Of a stretch of 64,000 nucleotides of DNA, positions 54,620 to 63,690 are shown piece by piece. The notes below the pieces were generated by a model. That model was not told the origin of the DNA. It saw only the letters and a program-made list of their open reading frames with translations, and did no database searches. Position 1 is the first letter of the stretch. Each line of letters begins with the position of its first letter. A program made the translations under genes and the position numbers. The stretch covers positions 1 to 64,000 of the forward strand of contig CAYTPX010000003.1 of the NCBI GenBank assembly GCA_964439955.1. Reading direction: 5' to 3'. The DNA is from UBA1794 sp964439955 (GTDB lineage: Bacteria > Bacteroidota > Bacteroidia > Bacteroidales > Bacteroidaceae).

Positions 54620-55513
54620 TTCTTCCGCTTCTGCCGCCATGCGACTGCGGAACTCAGCGCAGATGACGGCTGTGGCGATGGCTACGTTGAGTGATTCGGG
54701 TCGGTCGTTTTCCGCTCTCCATGCGGGGTAGGGCGGTATGAAAAGGCGGCGGTTTACGTATTGCCCTGCCGTTCCTGAAATTCCTTTCCCTTCGTTGCCC
54801 ATGAGGAGCAGGCCTTTGTTTTCCAGCGTGGCCTTTTTGATGGGTGTCCCCTCGAGATAAGTGCCGTAGACGGGTAGCTTTTGCTTGCGCGTGGCGGCTT
54901 CCAATAGGGGAGGTAGTGCCCCGTAGTGCAGGGCGACGCGCCCCAACGAGCCCATGGTGGCCTGTATGGCTTTGGGCGCATAGGCATCGGCCGTGTCCGG
55001 GCTGCAAAAGACGTGGCGGATTCCGAACCAGTCGGCCACCCGTATGATGGTGCCCAAGTTGCCGGGGTCTTGCACGTTGTCGAGTGCCAGGCATAGCTCC
55101 TGCCCAGGGAGAGCGTAGAGTTCGTCGCTTGGCATTTCCTCGTCGGGCAGGACAAACAGGGCTATCACCTGTTGGGGGTGTTTCTGTAGGCTGCATCTGC
55201 GGAGTTCCTCTTCGCTCAACAGGTCGGTTTCGGGGGTTTCCCTTGCTGCTTGCCCGGGAAAGCATGGCCGTTTTCCCGAAAAAGGGGCGGGGGAAGTCGG
55301 CAATTCCAGCAAGGCTTCTCCCGTCTTGCCGCGGAGCGGCTGCCCGGCGGCACTGTCCCACCATTCTCTTGTGCCGGCCAAATAGCGGCAGCGGTAGGTA
55401 CGGAGTAATTCACTCACGAGCTTGGGGCCTTCGGCAACGAAAAGCCTTTCGGCCATGCGGTGCTTCTTCATTTCGAGGGAACGGATGAGTTTGATGCGGT
55501 TTTTGCTGAGCAT
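54608..55513 (-). CDS. TrmH/SpoU family RNA 2'-O-methyltransferase
   Basis: A 301-residue SPOUT enzyme that methylates ribose in tRNA or rRNA. The N-terminal substrate-binding domain ('KNRIKLIRSLEMKKHRMAERLFVAEGPKLVSELL') is followed by the knotted SAM domain: motif 1 'LDNVQDPGNLGTIIRVADWFGI', motif 2 'LLLMGNEGKGIS', motif 3 'SLNVAIATAVICAEFR'. A Pro/Gly-rich stretch (about 70-120) lengthens the linker. The ATG at 55513 gives the family N-terminus; the frame is open to 55798, but that covers the divergent tamL start. Confidence 0.92.
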   Translation of the reverse strand: MLSKNRIKLIRSLEMKKHRMAERLFVAEGPKLVSELLRTYRCRYLAGTREWWDSAAGQPLRGKTGEALLELPTSPAPFSGKRPCFPGQAARETPETDLLSEEELRRCSLQKHPQQVIALFVLPDEEMPSDELYALPGQELCLALDNVQDPGNLGTIIRVADWFGIRHVFCSPDTADAYAPKAIQATMGSLGRVALHYGALPPLLEAATRKQKLPVYGTYLEGTPIKKATLENKGLLLMGNEGKGISGTAGQYVNRRLFIPPYPAWRAENDRPESLNVAIATAVICAEFRSRMAAEAEESGA

Positions 55514-55561
55514 AAGGTATTTTGCGGTTAGTCCGGGTTGAAAAAATCCATAATGTTGAGA

Positions 55562-55569
55562 CAAATTTA
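55562..55569 (-). promoter_or_regulatory. -7 box of the TrmH-type gene
   Basis: TAAATTTG on the minus strand, a TAnnTTTG match, 49 bases before the ATG at 55513. Confidence 0.45.
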
Positions 55570-55591
55570 AGTATAATATTCGGATAAGAAG

Positions 55592-55599
55592 TATCTTTG
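55592..55599 (+). promoter_or_regulatory. -7 box of tamL
   Basis: TATCTTTG, a full match to TAnnTTTG, 29 bases before the ATG at 55628. Confidence 0.55.
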
Positions 55600-55627
55600 T
55601 CCGTCCAAAAAAATATGTCCGTTTTCT

Positions 55628-57943
55628 ATGAAGCATTCTCTTAGGTTCGTGCGTTGGGTGTGGCTTTTGCTCCTTTTGGCAGGCTGTTCTTCCACGAAGT
55701 ACGTACCTGAGGGTCGGTTCTTGCTGGATGACGTGAAGATCCGTAGCGTGGACGAACGGCTGAAGGTGGGTGATTGGTCGAGTTACTTGCGCCAACATCC
55801 GAATGCCAAGTGGTTCAGCCTTTTTAAGGTGCCGCTTTATGTGTATGGCTGGTCGGGGCGCGACACGTCGAGGTGGATAAATCGCGTCTTGCGCCGCATA
55901 GGGGATGCGCCGGTGGTCTACGACCCGGACTTGGCTCGGCAGAGCGAATCGGAGATGGCTAAGGCTTTGCAGAATAAGGGTTATATCAACGGGCGTATCG
56001 TGCGGGAGGAAATACGTAAAGGGAAAAAGATTAAACTAAGATACCGGGTTGTCCCGGGAATCCCGCTGCGGGTGGGCGAGATTTTCCGCATCGTTCCCGA
56101 CACGCGGATTGACTCTATCCTACGCTCGGAAGACTCGACTGCCACGTTGCTGCGCCCCGGCATGCTGCTGGACATCAGTGAACTCGACCGCGAACGCAAC
56201 CGGATTGTCTCGCTCTTGCAAAACAAGGGCTATTATGACTTTAACAAAGAATATATCACCTATGCGGTCGATACGGTGGAGCGGCATGGTGATGCCCGGT
56301 TGGCCCTTTATTTGAACCCGTTGGTTCGCGTGAATGATTCGGTGGCTCGTCCCAATATGCCTTATTATGTGGACAGCGTCCGTATTTTCCCGGACTTCGA
56401 TTTGTTTTCCGGGGCACTTTCGGAGTATTCCGGGGGATACGATACGTTGCGCTATGGCAAAATCTCGATCATCCAGCGGGTCGGTGAACGTCCCTACCTG
56501 CGCCCGAAGATTTTGCTCAGCAACCTGCATGTTTCTCCCGATAGCCTCTATTCCGACCGGGACGTTTCCGACACTTATACCCGCTACGCGCGTTTGGGAA
56601 TATTGAAATACACGAACATGAGGTTTAGGCAGAAGCCGGGCACGGGCAACCTGCTGGATTGCGACCTGTTTCTCTCCAAAGGGCGCGCCCGCAGCCTCTC
56701 TTTCTCGGTGGAGGGGACGAACTCGGCTGGCGACTTGGGGGCGGCGGCTTCCATCACGACGGAACACCGGAATTTGTTCCGTGGGTCTGAGACTTTTTCG
56801 TTGAAGCTACGTGGCGCTTATGAGGCGATTTCGGGCTTGACGAATGCGATAACCAACCAGTATACCGAGTTCGGCGTGGAGGCTTCGCTGCATTTTCCCC
56901 GTTTTTTGTTCCCCTTCCTGTCTTCCGACTTCCGCCGCCGGTCGTGGGCCACGACGGAGTTTTCCGTCGGGTACAGCAACCAGAAGCGTCCGGAGTTTGC
57001 CCGGAATATTTTCGAGGGGCGGTGGAGTTACCGCTGGAACAACCGGAAATCGCAGATGCAGCATCGCATCGACGTGGTAGACGTGAGCTATGTCAAGATG
57101 CCTTGGATATCGGACGAGTATCGGGACAATTATTTGGGGAATTCCATTCTGCGCTACAACTACAATGACCAGATGATCATGCATTTCGGCTATGGCTTGG
57201 TATTCAATAGCCGTTCGATTTCAGGATTTGGTCTTGGCGATTCGAACCCCAACACCAGTGGCTATACGATACGTTTTAATGTCGAATCGGGCGGAGGGCT
57301 GCTCTACGCTTTGTCCCGGGCTTTTTCTTTCCCGCGCAACGATGAGGGGCGTTATTCCACGTTTGGGTTGCCTTATGAGCAATATGTGAAGGGGGATGCC
57401 GATTTCTCCCTGAAGTTGCCGGTTGATAGCCGTAATACGTTGGCCTTGCATGCGGCCTTGGGGGTGGCTTACCCTTATGGGAACTCGGACATGCTCCCTT
57501 TCTCCAAGCGTTACTTTGCCGGGGGGGCCAATGGGGTACGGGGCTGGTCGGTGCGCGGCCTTGGCCCGGGGCGCTACAGCGGGGGGCAGTCGATTGATTT
57601 TATGAACCGCTCGGGCGACATCAAACTGGATTTGAGCGCGGAGTGGCGCAGCAAACTATTTTGGAAACTGAACGGGGCATTTTTTATCGATGCGGGGAAT
57701 ATCTGGACGATACGCGACTATGAGTCGCAGCCCGGAGGCGTTTTCCGTTTCAATAGCTTTTATCGTGAGTTGGCCGTATCGTATGGGTTGGGATTGCGCT
57801 TCGATTTCGACTATTTCATCTTACGTTTCGACGGGGCGATGAAGGCAATTAATCCGGCAATAGGCGAAGAACGCTATCCGATTATACATCCGAATTTCTC
57901 CGATGACTTTACATTCCATTTCGCCATCGGTTATCCTTTTTGA
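55628..57943 (+). CDS. tamL: TamL: lipoprotein-type BamA/TamA family outer-membrane assembly protein
   Basis: A 771-residue Omp85 protein. The lipobox LAGC (Cys20) followed by SSTKYVPEGRFLLDDVKI marks the Bacteroidetes TamL class, which replaces TamA with a lipidated protein. POTRA-like domains span about 25-330 ('IRSVDERL', 'SEMAKALQNKGYINGRIVREEIRKGKKIKLRYRV', 'IVSLLQNKGYYDFNKEYITYAVD'). A 16-strand barrel (about 350-771) contains 'GGANGVRGWSVRGLGPGRY', the conserved lid-loop RGW/RGF motif, and ends in a barrel signal ('FHFAIGYPF'). It should insert outer-membrane proteins together with TamB, which is not adjacent. Confidence 0.88.
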   Translation: MKHSLRFVRWVWLLLLLAGCSSTKYVPEGRFLLDDVKIRSVDERLKVGDWSSYLRQHPNAKWFSLFKVPLYVYGWSGRDTSRWINRVLRRIGDAPVVYDPDLARQSESEMAKALQNKGYINGRIVREEIRKGKKIKLRYRVVPGIPLRVGEIFRIVPDTRIDSILRSEDSTATLLRPGMLLDISELDRERNRIVSLLQNKGYYDFNKEYITYAVDTVERHGDARLALYLNPLVRVNDSVARPNMPYYVDSVRIFPDFDLFSGALSEYSGGYDTLRYGKISIIQRVGERPYLRPKILLSNLHVSPDSLYSDRDVSDTYTRYARLGILKYTNMRFRQKPGTGNLLDCDLFLSKGRARSLSFSVEGTNSAGDLGAAASITTEHRNLFRGSETFSLKLRGAYEAISGLTNAITNQYTEFGVEASLHFPRFLFPFLSSDFRRRSWATTEFSVGYSNQKRPEFARNIFEGRWSYRWNNRKSQMQHRIDVVDVSYVKMPWISDEYRDNYLGNSILRYNYNDQMIMHFGYGLVFNSRSISGFGLGDSNPNTSGYTIRFNVESGGGLLYALSRAFSFPRNDEGRYSTFGLPYEQYVKGDADFSLKLPVDSRNTLALHAALGVAYPYGNSDMLPFSKRYFAGGANGVRGWSVRGLGPGRYSGGQSIDFMNRSGDIKLDLSAEWRSKLFWKLNGAFFIDAGNIWTIRDYESQPGGVFRFNSFYRELAVSYGLGLRFDFDYFILRFDGAMKAINPAIGEERYPIIHPNFSDDFTFHFAIGYPF

Positions 57944-58058
57944 GCTTCGTGGCCTGTTTTGTTGTCCGGAGGGGCTTTCTTTGATTGTTATTCCGCCTCT
58001 CCTGATGGGTGGGTAAGGGTGCATTTGTTGCAATCGGGCTATGCGCTGGATAAAAAAG

Positions 58059-58094
58059 GCACTGCATCTAATCTCCAAAAGATGCAGTGCTTTT
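58059..58094. terminator. Terminator between tamL and ctpA
   Basis: A perfect 11-bp stem (GCACTGCATCT 58059-58069, complement 58080-58090) with A6 before it and TTTT after it, so it can work in both directions. A second, imperfect hairpin follows at 58107-58131, built from the GGAAAAGTGCC-like motif. Confidence 0.8.
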
Positions 58095-58106
58095 CTTAAC
58101 TGGATA

Positions 58107-58131
58107 CGGCACTTTTCATGAAAAAGTACCG
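58107..58131. repeat. Hairpin of two opposed GAAAAGTGCCG-like copies
   Basis: CGGCACTTTTC (58107-58117) is followed by GAAAAAGTACCG (58120-58131), an inverted pair with one mismatch around a 2-4 base loop. Each arm is a copy of the intergenic motif also seen near 2.7, 9.35, 33.6, 38.1, 41.4 and 43.4 kb. Confidence 0.5.
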
Positions 58132-58145
58132 CGTCTTTCTTGTGC

Positions 58146-59864
58146 TCATGGTGCTGTGGCCAGCCTATTGGGCGCTTTTTTTGTTTCCTTCCCTTCCGGA
58201 TTCCTGTTTGCCTCCTCAGCGGTATTATCGTCTTCCTCCTCCGGAGCTTGAGGGTATGTTTTGCCTTCCTTGATGAGGCGGGCGGCGGTCTGTACGGCTT
58301 GGTCGTTTTCGTTTAGGTATTGGTACATGGAGCTTTCTCCAAGCACGGTATAGATGATGTTGGAAAACAATCGCTCTTCAATCAGCTGGTGCGACTTCTT
58401 GATCATGAGGTTGCGCCGCTTTACGCCGTGGTCGTGGGCGAACGAGGCGAATTTGTCTACTATCTTTTCTTTATGCAGGTACTCGACCAGCCCGTCGATG
58501 TCGTTGTATTCTTGTAGTTCGCGCCGATGCGTGTCGATGTAGTTGAAGCAGAATTGCTCGGGCAGGTAGAGGTTTCGGGCGGAAAGGTACCAAGAGGTGT
58601 AGCCCAGCGTGTCAAGGGGTATGAAGATGTCGGGCATGATTCCGCTTGCCTCATATACCGGCCGGTGCAACCGGGTGGTGTAGAACGTTTTTTCCTTATT
58701 GATATGGATACTGTCCTGGTGGGAAAATTCGCCTCTGTTGTAGCGGTTCAGGATATCCAGTTCGTAATTCTCGTCGTAGCCCCGGTTGTATGGGCGTTGG
58801 ATGCAGCGCCCGGCGGCGGTGTAGTAGCGTGCCACGGTGAGGCGGATGGCCGACCCGTCGCTGAACTCGATGGGTTGTTGCACGAGGCCTTTCCCGAAAG
58901 TCCGGCGGCCTATGACGAGGCCGCGGTCGTTGTCTTGTATTGCCCCGGCGAATATCTCTGAGGAGGAGGCCGAGTACTCATCGACTAAGACGATGAGGGG
59001 GAGCTTCTGGAAACTTCCGTTGCCGTTTGCCCGTTTGTCGTTGCGCGGGTATTTGCGTCCCTCTGCATAAACAATGAGTTGTCCTCGCGAGAGGAACTCA
59101 TTGGCCATCTGGACGGCTACTTCGAATATGCCGCCCACGTTGCCCCGCAGGTCGATGATGAGGCCTTTCATGCCCTTGTGTGAGAGAATGGCCAAGGCAT
59201 TGAGCATCTCCATGTGGGTCGTGCGGCCAAAGTTCTCGAAGCGGATGTATCCGGTTTGCTTGTCGAGCATGTAGGCGGCTTTTACGCTACTTACGGGAAC
59301 GTCGCCCCGGATAATGGTAAAGTATAGCGGTTCTTTATGCCCGTAACGTTTGATGGTTAATTTCACTTCCGACCCTTTTTCTCCGCGTAGGTGGCTGGTG
59401 GCATATTCGTTGTTGATTTTCTTGCCGGTGAAAGGCTCGCCGTCCACTTCCAGAATGCGGTCGCCAGGGAGGAGACCCACTTTTTCCGACGGGCCTCCCG
59501 TTATTACCTTATTGATTACTATCGTGTCGTGATTGATTTGGAAGACCAAGCCGACTCCGCTGAACTTCCCTTCCAGTTCCGAGTTCACGGCTTCCAAATC
59601 CTTTGCCGGAATGTACTTGGAGTGGGGGTCGAGTTCTTCCAATATCAAAGGCATGGCGTCCTCTACGATGCTGTCCATGGAGATTTCATCCATATATTGC
59701 TCGTTGATGATGCGTAGCAAGGCGTTCAGTTTGTTGGAGGAACTATTGATGATGCCCAGCCGGTTTCCGGAAAAATGCTCCGTGTAAAACGTGCCGACCA
59801 GTATGCCGATGACGATACTCACGGCGATGATTACCGGAGTGAGGCGTGAGTTTTTATTGGTCAT
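58146..59864 (-). CDS. C-terminal processing peptidase (S41A, CtpA/Prc family)
   Basis: A 572-residue periplasmic serine protease with a signal anchor (about 9-25). A PDZ domain spans about 95-185 ('FSGVGLVFQINHDTIVINKVITGGPSEKVGLLPGDRILEVDGEPF'). The catalytic core has Ser300 in 'VDEYSASSSEIFAGAIQD' and Lys325 in 'GRRTFGKGLVQQP', the same 25-residue spacing as in E. coli Prc. A C-terminal helical extension (about 430-550) ends in a charged Glu/Asn-rich tail. It degrades or trims periplasmic proteins. Downstream of the dCMP deaminase by 18 bases, so cotranscribed. Confidence 0.94.
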   Translation of the reverse strand: MTNKNSRLTPVIIAVSIVIGILVGTFYTEHFSGNRLGIINSSSNKLNALLRIINEQYMDEISMDSIVEDAMPLILEELDPHSKYIPAKDLEAVNSELEGKFSGVGLVFQINHDTIVINKVITGGPSEKVGLLPGDRILEVDGEPFTGKKINNEYATSHLRGEKGSEVKLTIKRYGHKEPLYFTIIRGDVPVSSVKAAYMLDKQTGYIRFENFGRTTHMEMLNALAILSHKGMKGLIIDLRGNVGGIFEVAVQMANEFLSRGQLIVYAEGRKYPRNDKRANGNGSFQKLPLIVLVDEYSASSSEIFAGAIQDNDRGLVIGRRTFGKGLVQQPIEFSDGSAIRLTVARYYTAAGRCIQRPYNRGYDENYELDILNRYNRGEFSHQDSIHINKEKTFYTTRLHRPVYEASGIMPDIFIPLDTLGYTSWYLSARNLYLPEQFCFNYIDTHRRELQEYNDIDGLVEYLHKEKIVDKFASFAHDHGVKRRNLMIKKSHQLIEERLFSNIIYTVLGESSMYQYLNENDQAVQTAARLIKEGKTYPQAPEEEDDNTAEEANRNPEGKETKKAPNRLATAP

Positions 59865-59882
59865 GTTGCTCTTCGTTAGCTT

Positions 59883-60314
59883 TCATTCTTGTCCTTTTTG
59901 TAGGAAGACGCATTCGATTCCTGCACGGCGCAATAGGTGTAAGCCGTCTTCCAAATGGTATTTTTCGCCGTACACCACGCGTTTTATCCCGGCTTGTATG
60001 ATGAGTTTCGCGCATTCTATGCAGGGTGAGGTGGTTACATACAGCGTGGCCCCGTCGCTGCTGTTCCCGGAACGCGCTATTTTGGTAATGGCATTGGCTT
60101 CCGCATGCAAGACATAAGGTTTTGTCAGCCCTTGTTCGTCTTCGCATACGTTTTCGAATCCAGAGGGAGTGCCGTTGTACCCGTCGGAAATGATCATCTT
60201 TTCTTTCACGATGAGTGCGCCGACCTTACGCCGCTGGCAATAGGAGTTCTCGGCCCATATCGCGGCCATCCGCATGTAGCGTTCGTCCAATATGTTTTGT
60301 TTTTCTTTTTCCAT
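59883..60314 (-). CDS. dCMP deaminase (ComEB family)
   Basis: A 143-residue zinc deaminase converting dCMP to dUMP for thymidylate synthesis. Zinc and catalytic residues: His70-Ala-Glu72 in 'VLHAEANAI' and Cys98/Cys101 in 'TSPCIECAK'; 'SYCQRRKVGALIVKEKMIISDGYNGTPSGFENVCED' is the typical N-terminal part. The ATG at 60314 fits the family; the frame is open further upstream only across the DUF4847 gene end. Confidence 0.93.
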   Translation of the reverse strand: MEKEKQNILDERYMRMAAIWAENSYCQRRKVGALIVKEKMIISDGYNGTPSGFENVCEDEQGLTKPYVLHAEANAITKIARSGNSSDGATLYVTTSPCIECAKLIIQAGIKRVVYGEKYHLEDGLHLLRRAGIECVFLQKGQE

Positions 60315-60346
60315 CTCTTTCTCTGCTGGGTGCGAAGGTTTTCCCG

Positions 60347-60811
60347 TTAGGTCCCAAGTGGGCTGAATTGGGCGAAATTGGCCCGGTCGCTGTCGAACAA
60401 GCGGAGGAGTACGGAACTTCCCCGGTAGTAGCACGCCCCTGCTATCAATTCCAAGAAGGTCTTTTCATTGGCCGTTGTGCCTTCTCCTTGCTTGTCCGTG
60501 ATGGTTATGTGGAACGTGTTGCTCTTCCCGTCAGCCGACCACGTGCCTGTCCATACGGTTGCCTCCCCGCCTGTGATGCGGACGCTGCCGTCGTAAAAAA
60601 TAACCGTGTAGGCATTCTGCGGCTGTTTCTCCTCAAGATAATTGTTAAGGTTCACGCCGGAACTCAAATCTGTCCAGTCATCAGTGCTGCCGATATAGGT
60701 GAGTTTCCATGTTTTCCCGGTGAATATTTCGGTTACATCGTCCTCATCGTTGCATGAGCCAAGAACCATCAAGAGGAACAGATAGGGCATCAACCGTCTT
60801 ACCCGCTGCAT
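60347..60811 (-). CDS. DUF4847-type lipoprotein
   Basis: A 154-residue lipoprotein counted from the ATG at 60811 (another ATG at 60856 would add a polar leader). The lipobox is LGSC ('LMPYLFLLMVLGSCNDEDDV'), with acidic residues after the Cys that fit the Bacteroidetes lipoprotein export signal for surface location. The body is a lipocalin-like beta pattern ('IFTGKTWKLTYIGSTDDWTDL', 'YTVIFYDGSVRITGGEATVWTGTWSADGKSNTFHITI'). Function unknown; it lies between the M3 peptidase and dCMP deaminase genes. Confidence 0.78.
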   Translation of the reverse strand: MQRVRRLMPYLFLLMVLGSCNDEDDVTEIFTGKTWKLTYIGSTDDWTDLSSGVNLNNYLEEKQPQNAYTVIFYDGSVRITGGEATVWTGTWSADGKSNTFHITITDKQGEGTTANEKTFLELIAGACYYRGSSVLLRLFDSDRANFAQFSPLGT

Positions 60812-60882
60812 GAAGCCGTGCTGTGCTGTATTTTTTGCTAAAACGCTTTGTCTCATTTCTATGACCCTTATTATATCCTGTG

Positions 60883-63006
60883 TCACGCCTTGGGCGGGGC
60901 AATCCGGTTGCGGCGCAGGAGCGCGTCGATGGTGGGTTCTTGCCCGCGGAAACGCTTGTATAACTCCATCGGGTGTTCCGTCCCGCCGCGTGCAAGTATG
61001 TTCCGGCGGAATGATTCTGCCGTGTCGCGGTCGAAAATCCCTTTCTCCAAGAACAGGGCGAATGCATCGGCATCCAGCACTTCCGCCCACTTGTAGCTGT
61101 AGTATCCTGCCGAGTAGCCTCCTGCGAATATGTGGGAAAATTGGACACTCATGCAGCCGCCCGTCCCGTCCGCGGGGAGCAAGCGGACCGGTTCCATGGC
61201 CTTTTGCTCAAACGCACGTATGGAACTGGCCAATTCTTCCGGGCTTTCGGACCCGGAGGCAAAGGGCTTTTGCAGGGTGTACCAAGCCATGTCAAGGAAT
61301 CCGAAGCTGAGTTGGCGCAGGCAGGCATAGGCCACGTTGAAATTCCGGGCGTGTACGATCTTATCGATGAGCGCGTCAGGCAATGGTTCGCCGCTTTGGT
61401 AATGGCGTGCAAAGGTACTGAGAAATTCCTTTCGGATGGCGAAGTTTTCCATAAATTGCGAGGGGAGCTCCACGAAGTCCCAATAGACGTTGGTGCCGCT
61501 AAGGGAGGGGTAGGTGGTGGATGCAAACAAGCCGTGGAGCGAATGCCCGAATTCGTGCAGGAACGTCTCCACTTCGCCTAACGTCAGTAAGGCCGGTTTT
61601 TCAGCCATAGGCTTGGTGAAGTTCATTACCAGGGAGACGTGCGGCCGGCTGTCTGTCCCGTCGGCCTCGTGCCATTGGCCTTTGTATTCGGTCATCCACG
61701 CTCCCGGACGCTTCCCGGGGCGCGGGAAGAAATCGGTGTAGAGCACGCCGAGGAACGAACCGTCGTTGTCGGTCACTTCGTAGGCTATTACGTCCGGGTG
61801 GTAGACGGGGATTTCCGTATTGGGCTTGAAGTGGATGCCGTAAAGGCGGGTGGCCAGCCCGAAGACACCTTCGACTACATTCTCCAGCTTGAAGTAAGGG
61901 CGAAGCAACTCGTCGTTGAGTTGGTAGTCGCGTTCCTTCAATATGTTGGAATAGTAGGCGAAATCCCACGGACGGAAATCGCTTGCCGCGATCCCGTCTT
62001 GTTCCTCAGCGATTTTCTCCACGGCTTCCACCTCTTTTTCTGCCGTGGGACGGTAAGCCCGCAGGAGGTCGTCAAGCAGGCGGTAGACATTTTCTTTCTT
62101 TTCGGCCATCCGGTGGCATAGGACGTAGCTGGCGTAGTCTTCGAATCCCGCCAAGGCGGCCAGTTCGCGCTTCAGCTCTGCGATGCGCGCCACGGCCTGG
62201 AAGTTGCAGTAGGCATTGGGTCGTGTGCAACGCGTATTGTAGGCTACATACATTTCCTTGCGCAATTCCCGTTTCTTGCAGTACTTCATGAACGGCATGT
62301 AGCTGGGGGCCTGCAAAGTGAAGATCCATCCTTCTTTCCCTGCCTGCCGGGCCTCATGCTCGGCAGTGGAGCGGATGTGCCCGGGTATGCCTTCTATGTC
62401 GCTTTCTTCCGTGAGGTGCAGCTTGTAGGAGGCTGTTTCTTTCAGTATGTTTTGCCCGTATTGCAGGGAGAGGAGGCTGAGTTCGCGGGTGAGTCGGCGG
62501 TACGTCTCCTGTTGTTCCGGGAGCAGCCCGGCCCCGTGCCGTACAAATCCGTCGTAGGTCTCCTCCAATAGCTTGCGTGCCTCGCCCGGGAGGGTGGGGT
62601 TGAGCTGTTCTTCTTCGTAGACAGCTTTGATTCTCTTGAAAAGCCCTGGGTCGAAAAACATGTCGTTGGAGTGGTCCGTAATGGCCGGCGTGAGTTCTTC
62701 GGCTATTTGCTGGAGCGCGTCGCTCGACTCGGCGCTGAGCAGGTTTTCGAGCACGGTGTAAGCCCTGTCCAGGAGTCTGCCTGAATTTTCCAAGGCCACG
62801 ACCGTGTTTTCGAATGTCGGCTTGTCGGGGTTTTGTACGATGCGCCCGATTTCTTCTTTGTGGAGGCAGATTCCCCTTTCAATCGCAGGGGCGAAGTCGG
62901 TAATTTGTATGCGGTCGAATGGAGTCGTATCGTGGGGCGTTTCCCATGGGGTAAAGAATGGGTTTTCCGCCTCGGTGTTTTGTTTTTTTGGGGTATCTTG
63001 GTTCAT
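60883..63006 (-). CDS. M3 family oligopeptidase (dipeptidyl carboxypeptidase / oligopeptidase A type)
   Basis: A 707-residue zinc metallopeptidase. HEFGH (His484, Glu485, His488) in 'VETFLHEFGHSLHGLFASTTYPSLSGTNVYWDFVELPSQFMENF' is the M3 active site. The N-terminal 'NPFFTPWETPHDTTPFDRIQITDFAPAIERGI' is typical of the Dcp group. No signal peptide is evident, so it is likely cytosolic, though some family members are exported. The ATG at 63006 is the family start; the frame remains open to 63339 across non-coding DNA. It hydrolyses short peptides. Confidence 0.93.
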   Translation of the reverse strand: MNQDTPKKQNTEAENPFFTPWETPHDTTPFDRIQITDFAPAIERGICLHKEEIGRIVQNPDKPTFENTVVALENSGRLLDRAYTVLENLLSAESSDALQQIAEELTPAITDHSNDMFFDPGLFKRIKAVYEEEQLNPTLPGEARKLLEETYDGFVRHGAGLLPEQQETYRRLTRELSLLSLQYGQNILKETASYKLHLTEESDIEGIPGHIRSTAEHEARQAGKEGWIFTLQAPSYMPFMKYCKKRELRKEMYVAYNTRCTRPNAYCNFQAVARIAELKRELAALAGFEDYASYVLCHRMAEKKENVYRLLDDLLRAYRPTAEKEVEAVEKIAEEQDGIAASDFRPWDFAYYSNILKERDYQLNDELLRPYFKLENVVEGVFGLATRLYGIHFKPNTEIPVYHPDVIAYEVTDNDGSFLGVLYTDFFPRPGKRPGAWMTEYKGQWHEADGTDSRPHVSLVMNFTKPMAEKPALLTLGEVETFLHEFGHSLHGLFASTTYPSLSGTNVYWDFVELPSQFMENFAIRKEFLSTFARHYQSGEPLPDALIDKIVHARNFNVAYACLRQLSFGFLDMAWYTLQKPFASGSESPEELASSIRAFEQKAMEPVRLLPADGTGGCMSVQFSHIFAGGYSAGYYSYKWAEVLDADAFALFLEKGIFDRDTAESFRRNILARGGTEHPMELYKRFRGQEPTIDALLRRNRIAPPKA

Positions 63007-63338
63007 GAAACAGGGGTACAGGTTTGCAATTCCACTACAAAAGTGGTGAAAAAATATGGCTGTATGAAATCTTCCTCCCTCTTTTAACAAAGTATAAGCG
63101 CCTTGTGCCGGACGGGCGGAAGCCTCCCGCCTTTTTGGGGAAACCGCTCCGGCTTTTGCCGCGAAGTGCCGCATGGGTGTCCGGGAAGCCCCGGGTGGAT
63201 TTCCCGGCAAGCGGCATAGTGGCGGGAGGAGGGATGATATTTTTCCGGTTTCGGGGCAAAGGGGGAGCTTGGGTTGTACGGAACTCAAAATAATCGTATC
63301 TTTGCCGTCCCATCGAAAGCTCAAAACGTGTAAGACCA
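63007..63338. other. Divergent intergenic region between the M3 peptidase and the small lipoprotein
   Basis: 332 bases without a supported gene. A small inverted repeat (CCACT/AGTGG around ACAAA) lies near 63032-63046, a GGCGG/CCGCC hairpin with T5 near 63115-63137, and a GC-rich patch with several CCGG/CCCGGG words at about 63140-63225. The plus-strand promoter is at 63274-63304. No clear minus-strand promoter box for the peptidase. Confidence 0.4.
63274..63304 (+). promoter_or_regulatory. Promoter of the small lipoprotein-proS unit (-33 TTG, -7 TATCTTTG)
   Basis: TTG (63274-63276), 20 bases, TATCTTTG (63297-63304), a full-spacing Bacteroidetes promoter, 34 bases before the ATG at 63339. 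Confidence 0.75.
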
Positions 63339-63659
63339 ATGAATACGTGCATCCGTTGCCTCGCCCTTGCCCTTTTGCTCATGCTGGGCGCCTGCGGCGA
63401 CAAAAAGGAGAAGTATCTTGCCGAGTTCCAAGACTTGGTCGGGAAAGCCCAGTTCCACCCCGAGGTGAAGAAGGAGGGCGATTGGGAAGACATCGTGAAG
63501 GAACGTGCCGAGTTCTTGCGCGGGAAGTTTGTGGACGTACACCCCCAGCTGACGGAACGCGAGTTGTATGTGATTGATTCGCTGGATAATGTGTTGAAGC
63601 AGACCGTGCTCCGTTATACGAAGAAGCAAAAGATTTTTGAGGAATTGACGAAACAATAG
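63339..63659 (+). CDS. Small lipoprotein of unknown function
   Basis: A 106-residue protein with a lipoprotein signal (lipobox LGAC, Cys19) followed by GDKKEKYLAEF. The mature part is an amphipathic, charged, mostly helical domain ('EFQDLVGKAQFHPEVKKEGDWEDIVKERAEFL', 'LTERELYVIDSLDNVLKQTVLRYTKKQKIFEEL'). It resembles small helical lipoproteins common in Bacteroidales, but I do not recognise the family with confidence. proS starts 31 bases downstream, so both are likely transcribed from the promoter at 63274. Confidence 0.75.
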   Translation: MNTCIRCLALALLLMLGACGDKKEKYLAEFQDLVGKAQFHPEVKKEGDWEDIVKERAEFLRGKFVDVHPQLTERELYVIDSLDNVLKQTVLRYTKKQKIFEELTKQ

Positions 63660-63690
63660 AGGAAAAACGAAAAACAAGATAAATATAGCA

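Noticed and set aside
55514..55798. 95-residue extension of the TrmH-type methyltransferase
   Set aside because: It runs through the divergent tamL start and both promoter boxes, with no domain similarity.
60883..61148. Possible second gene overlapping the end of the M3 peptidase
   Set aside because: Frames here are shadows; the peptidase C-terminus is complete and the DUF4847 gene has its own signal peptide downstream.
63007..63339. 111-residue extension of the M3 peptidase
   Set aside because: It crosses GC-rich non-coding DNA and the promoter of the divergent lipoprotein gene.
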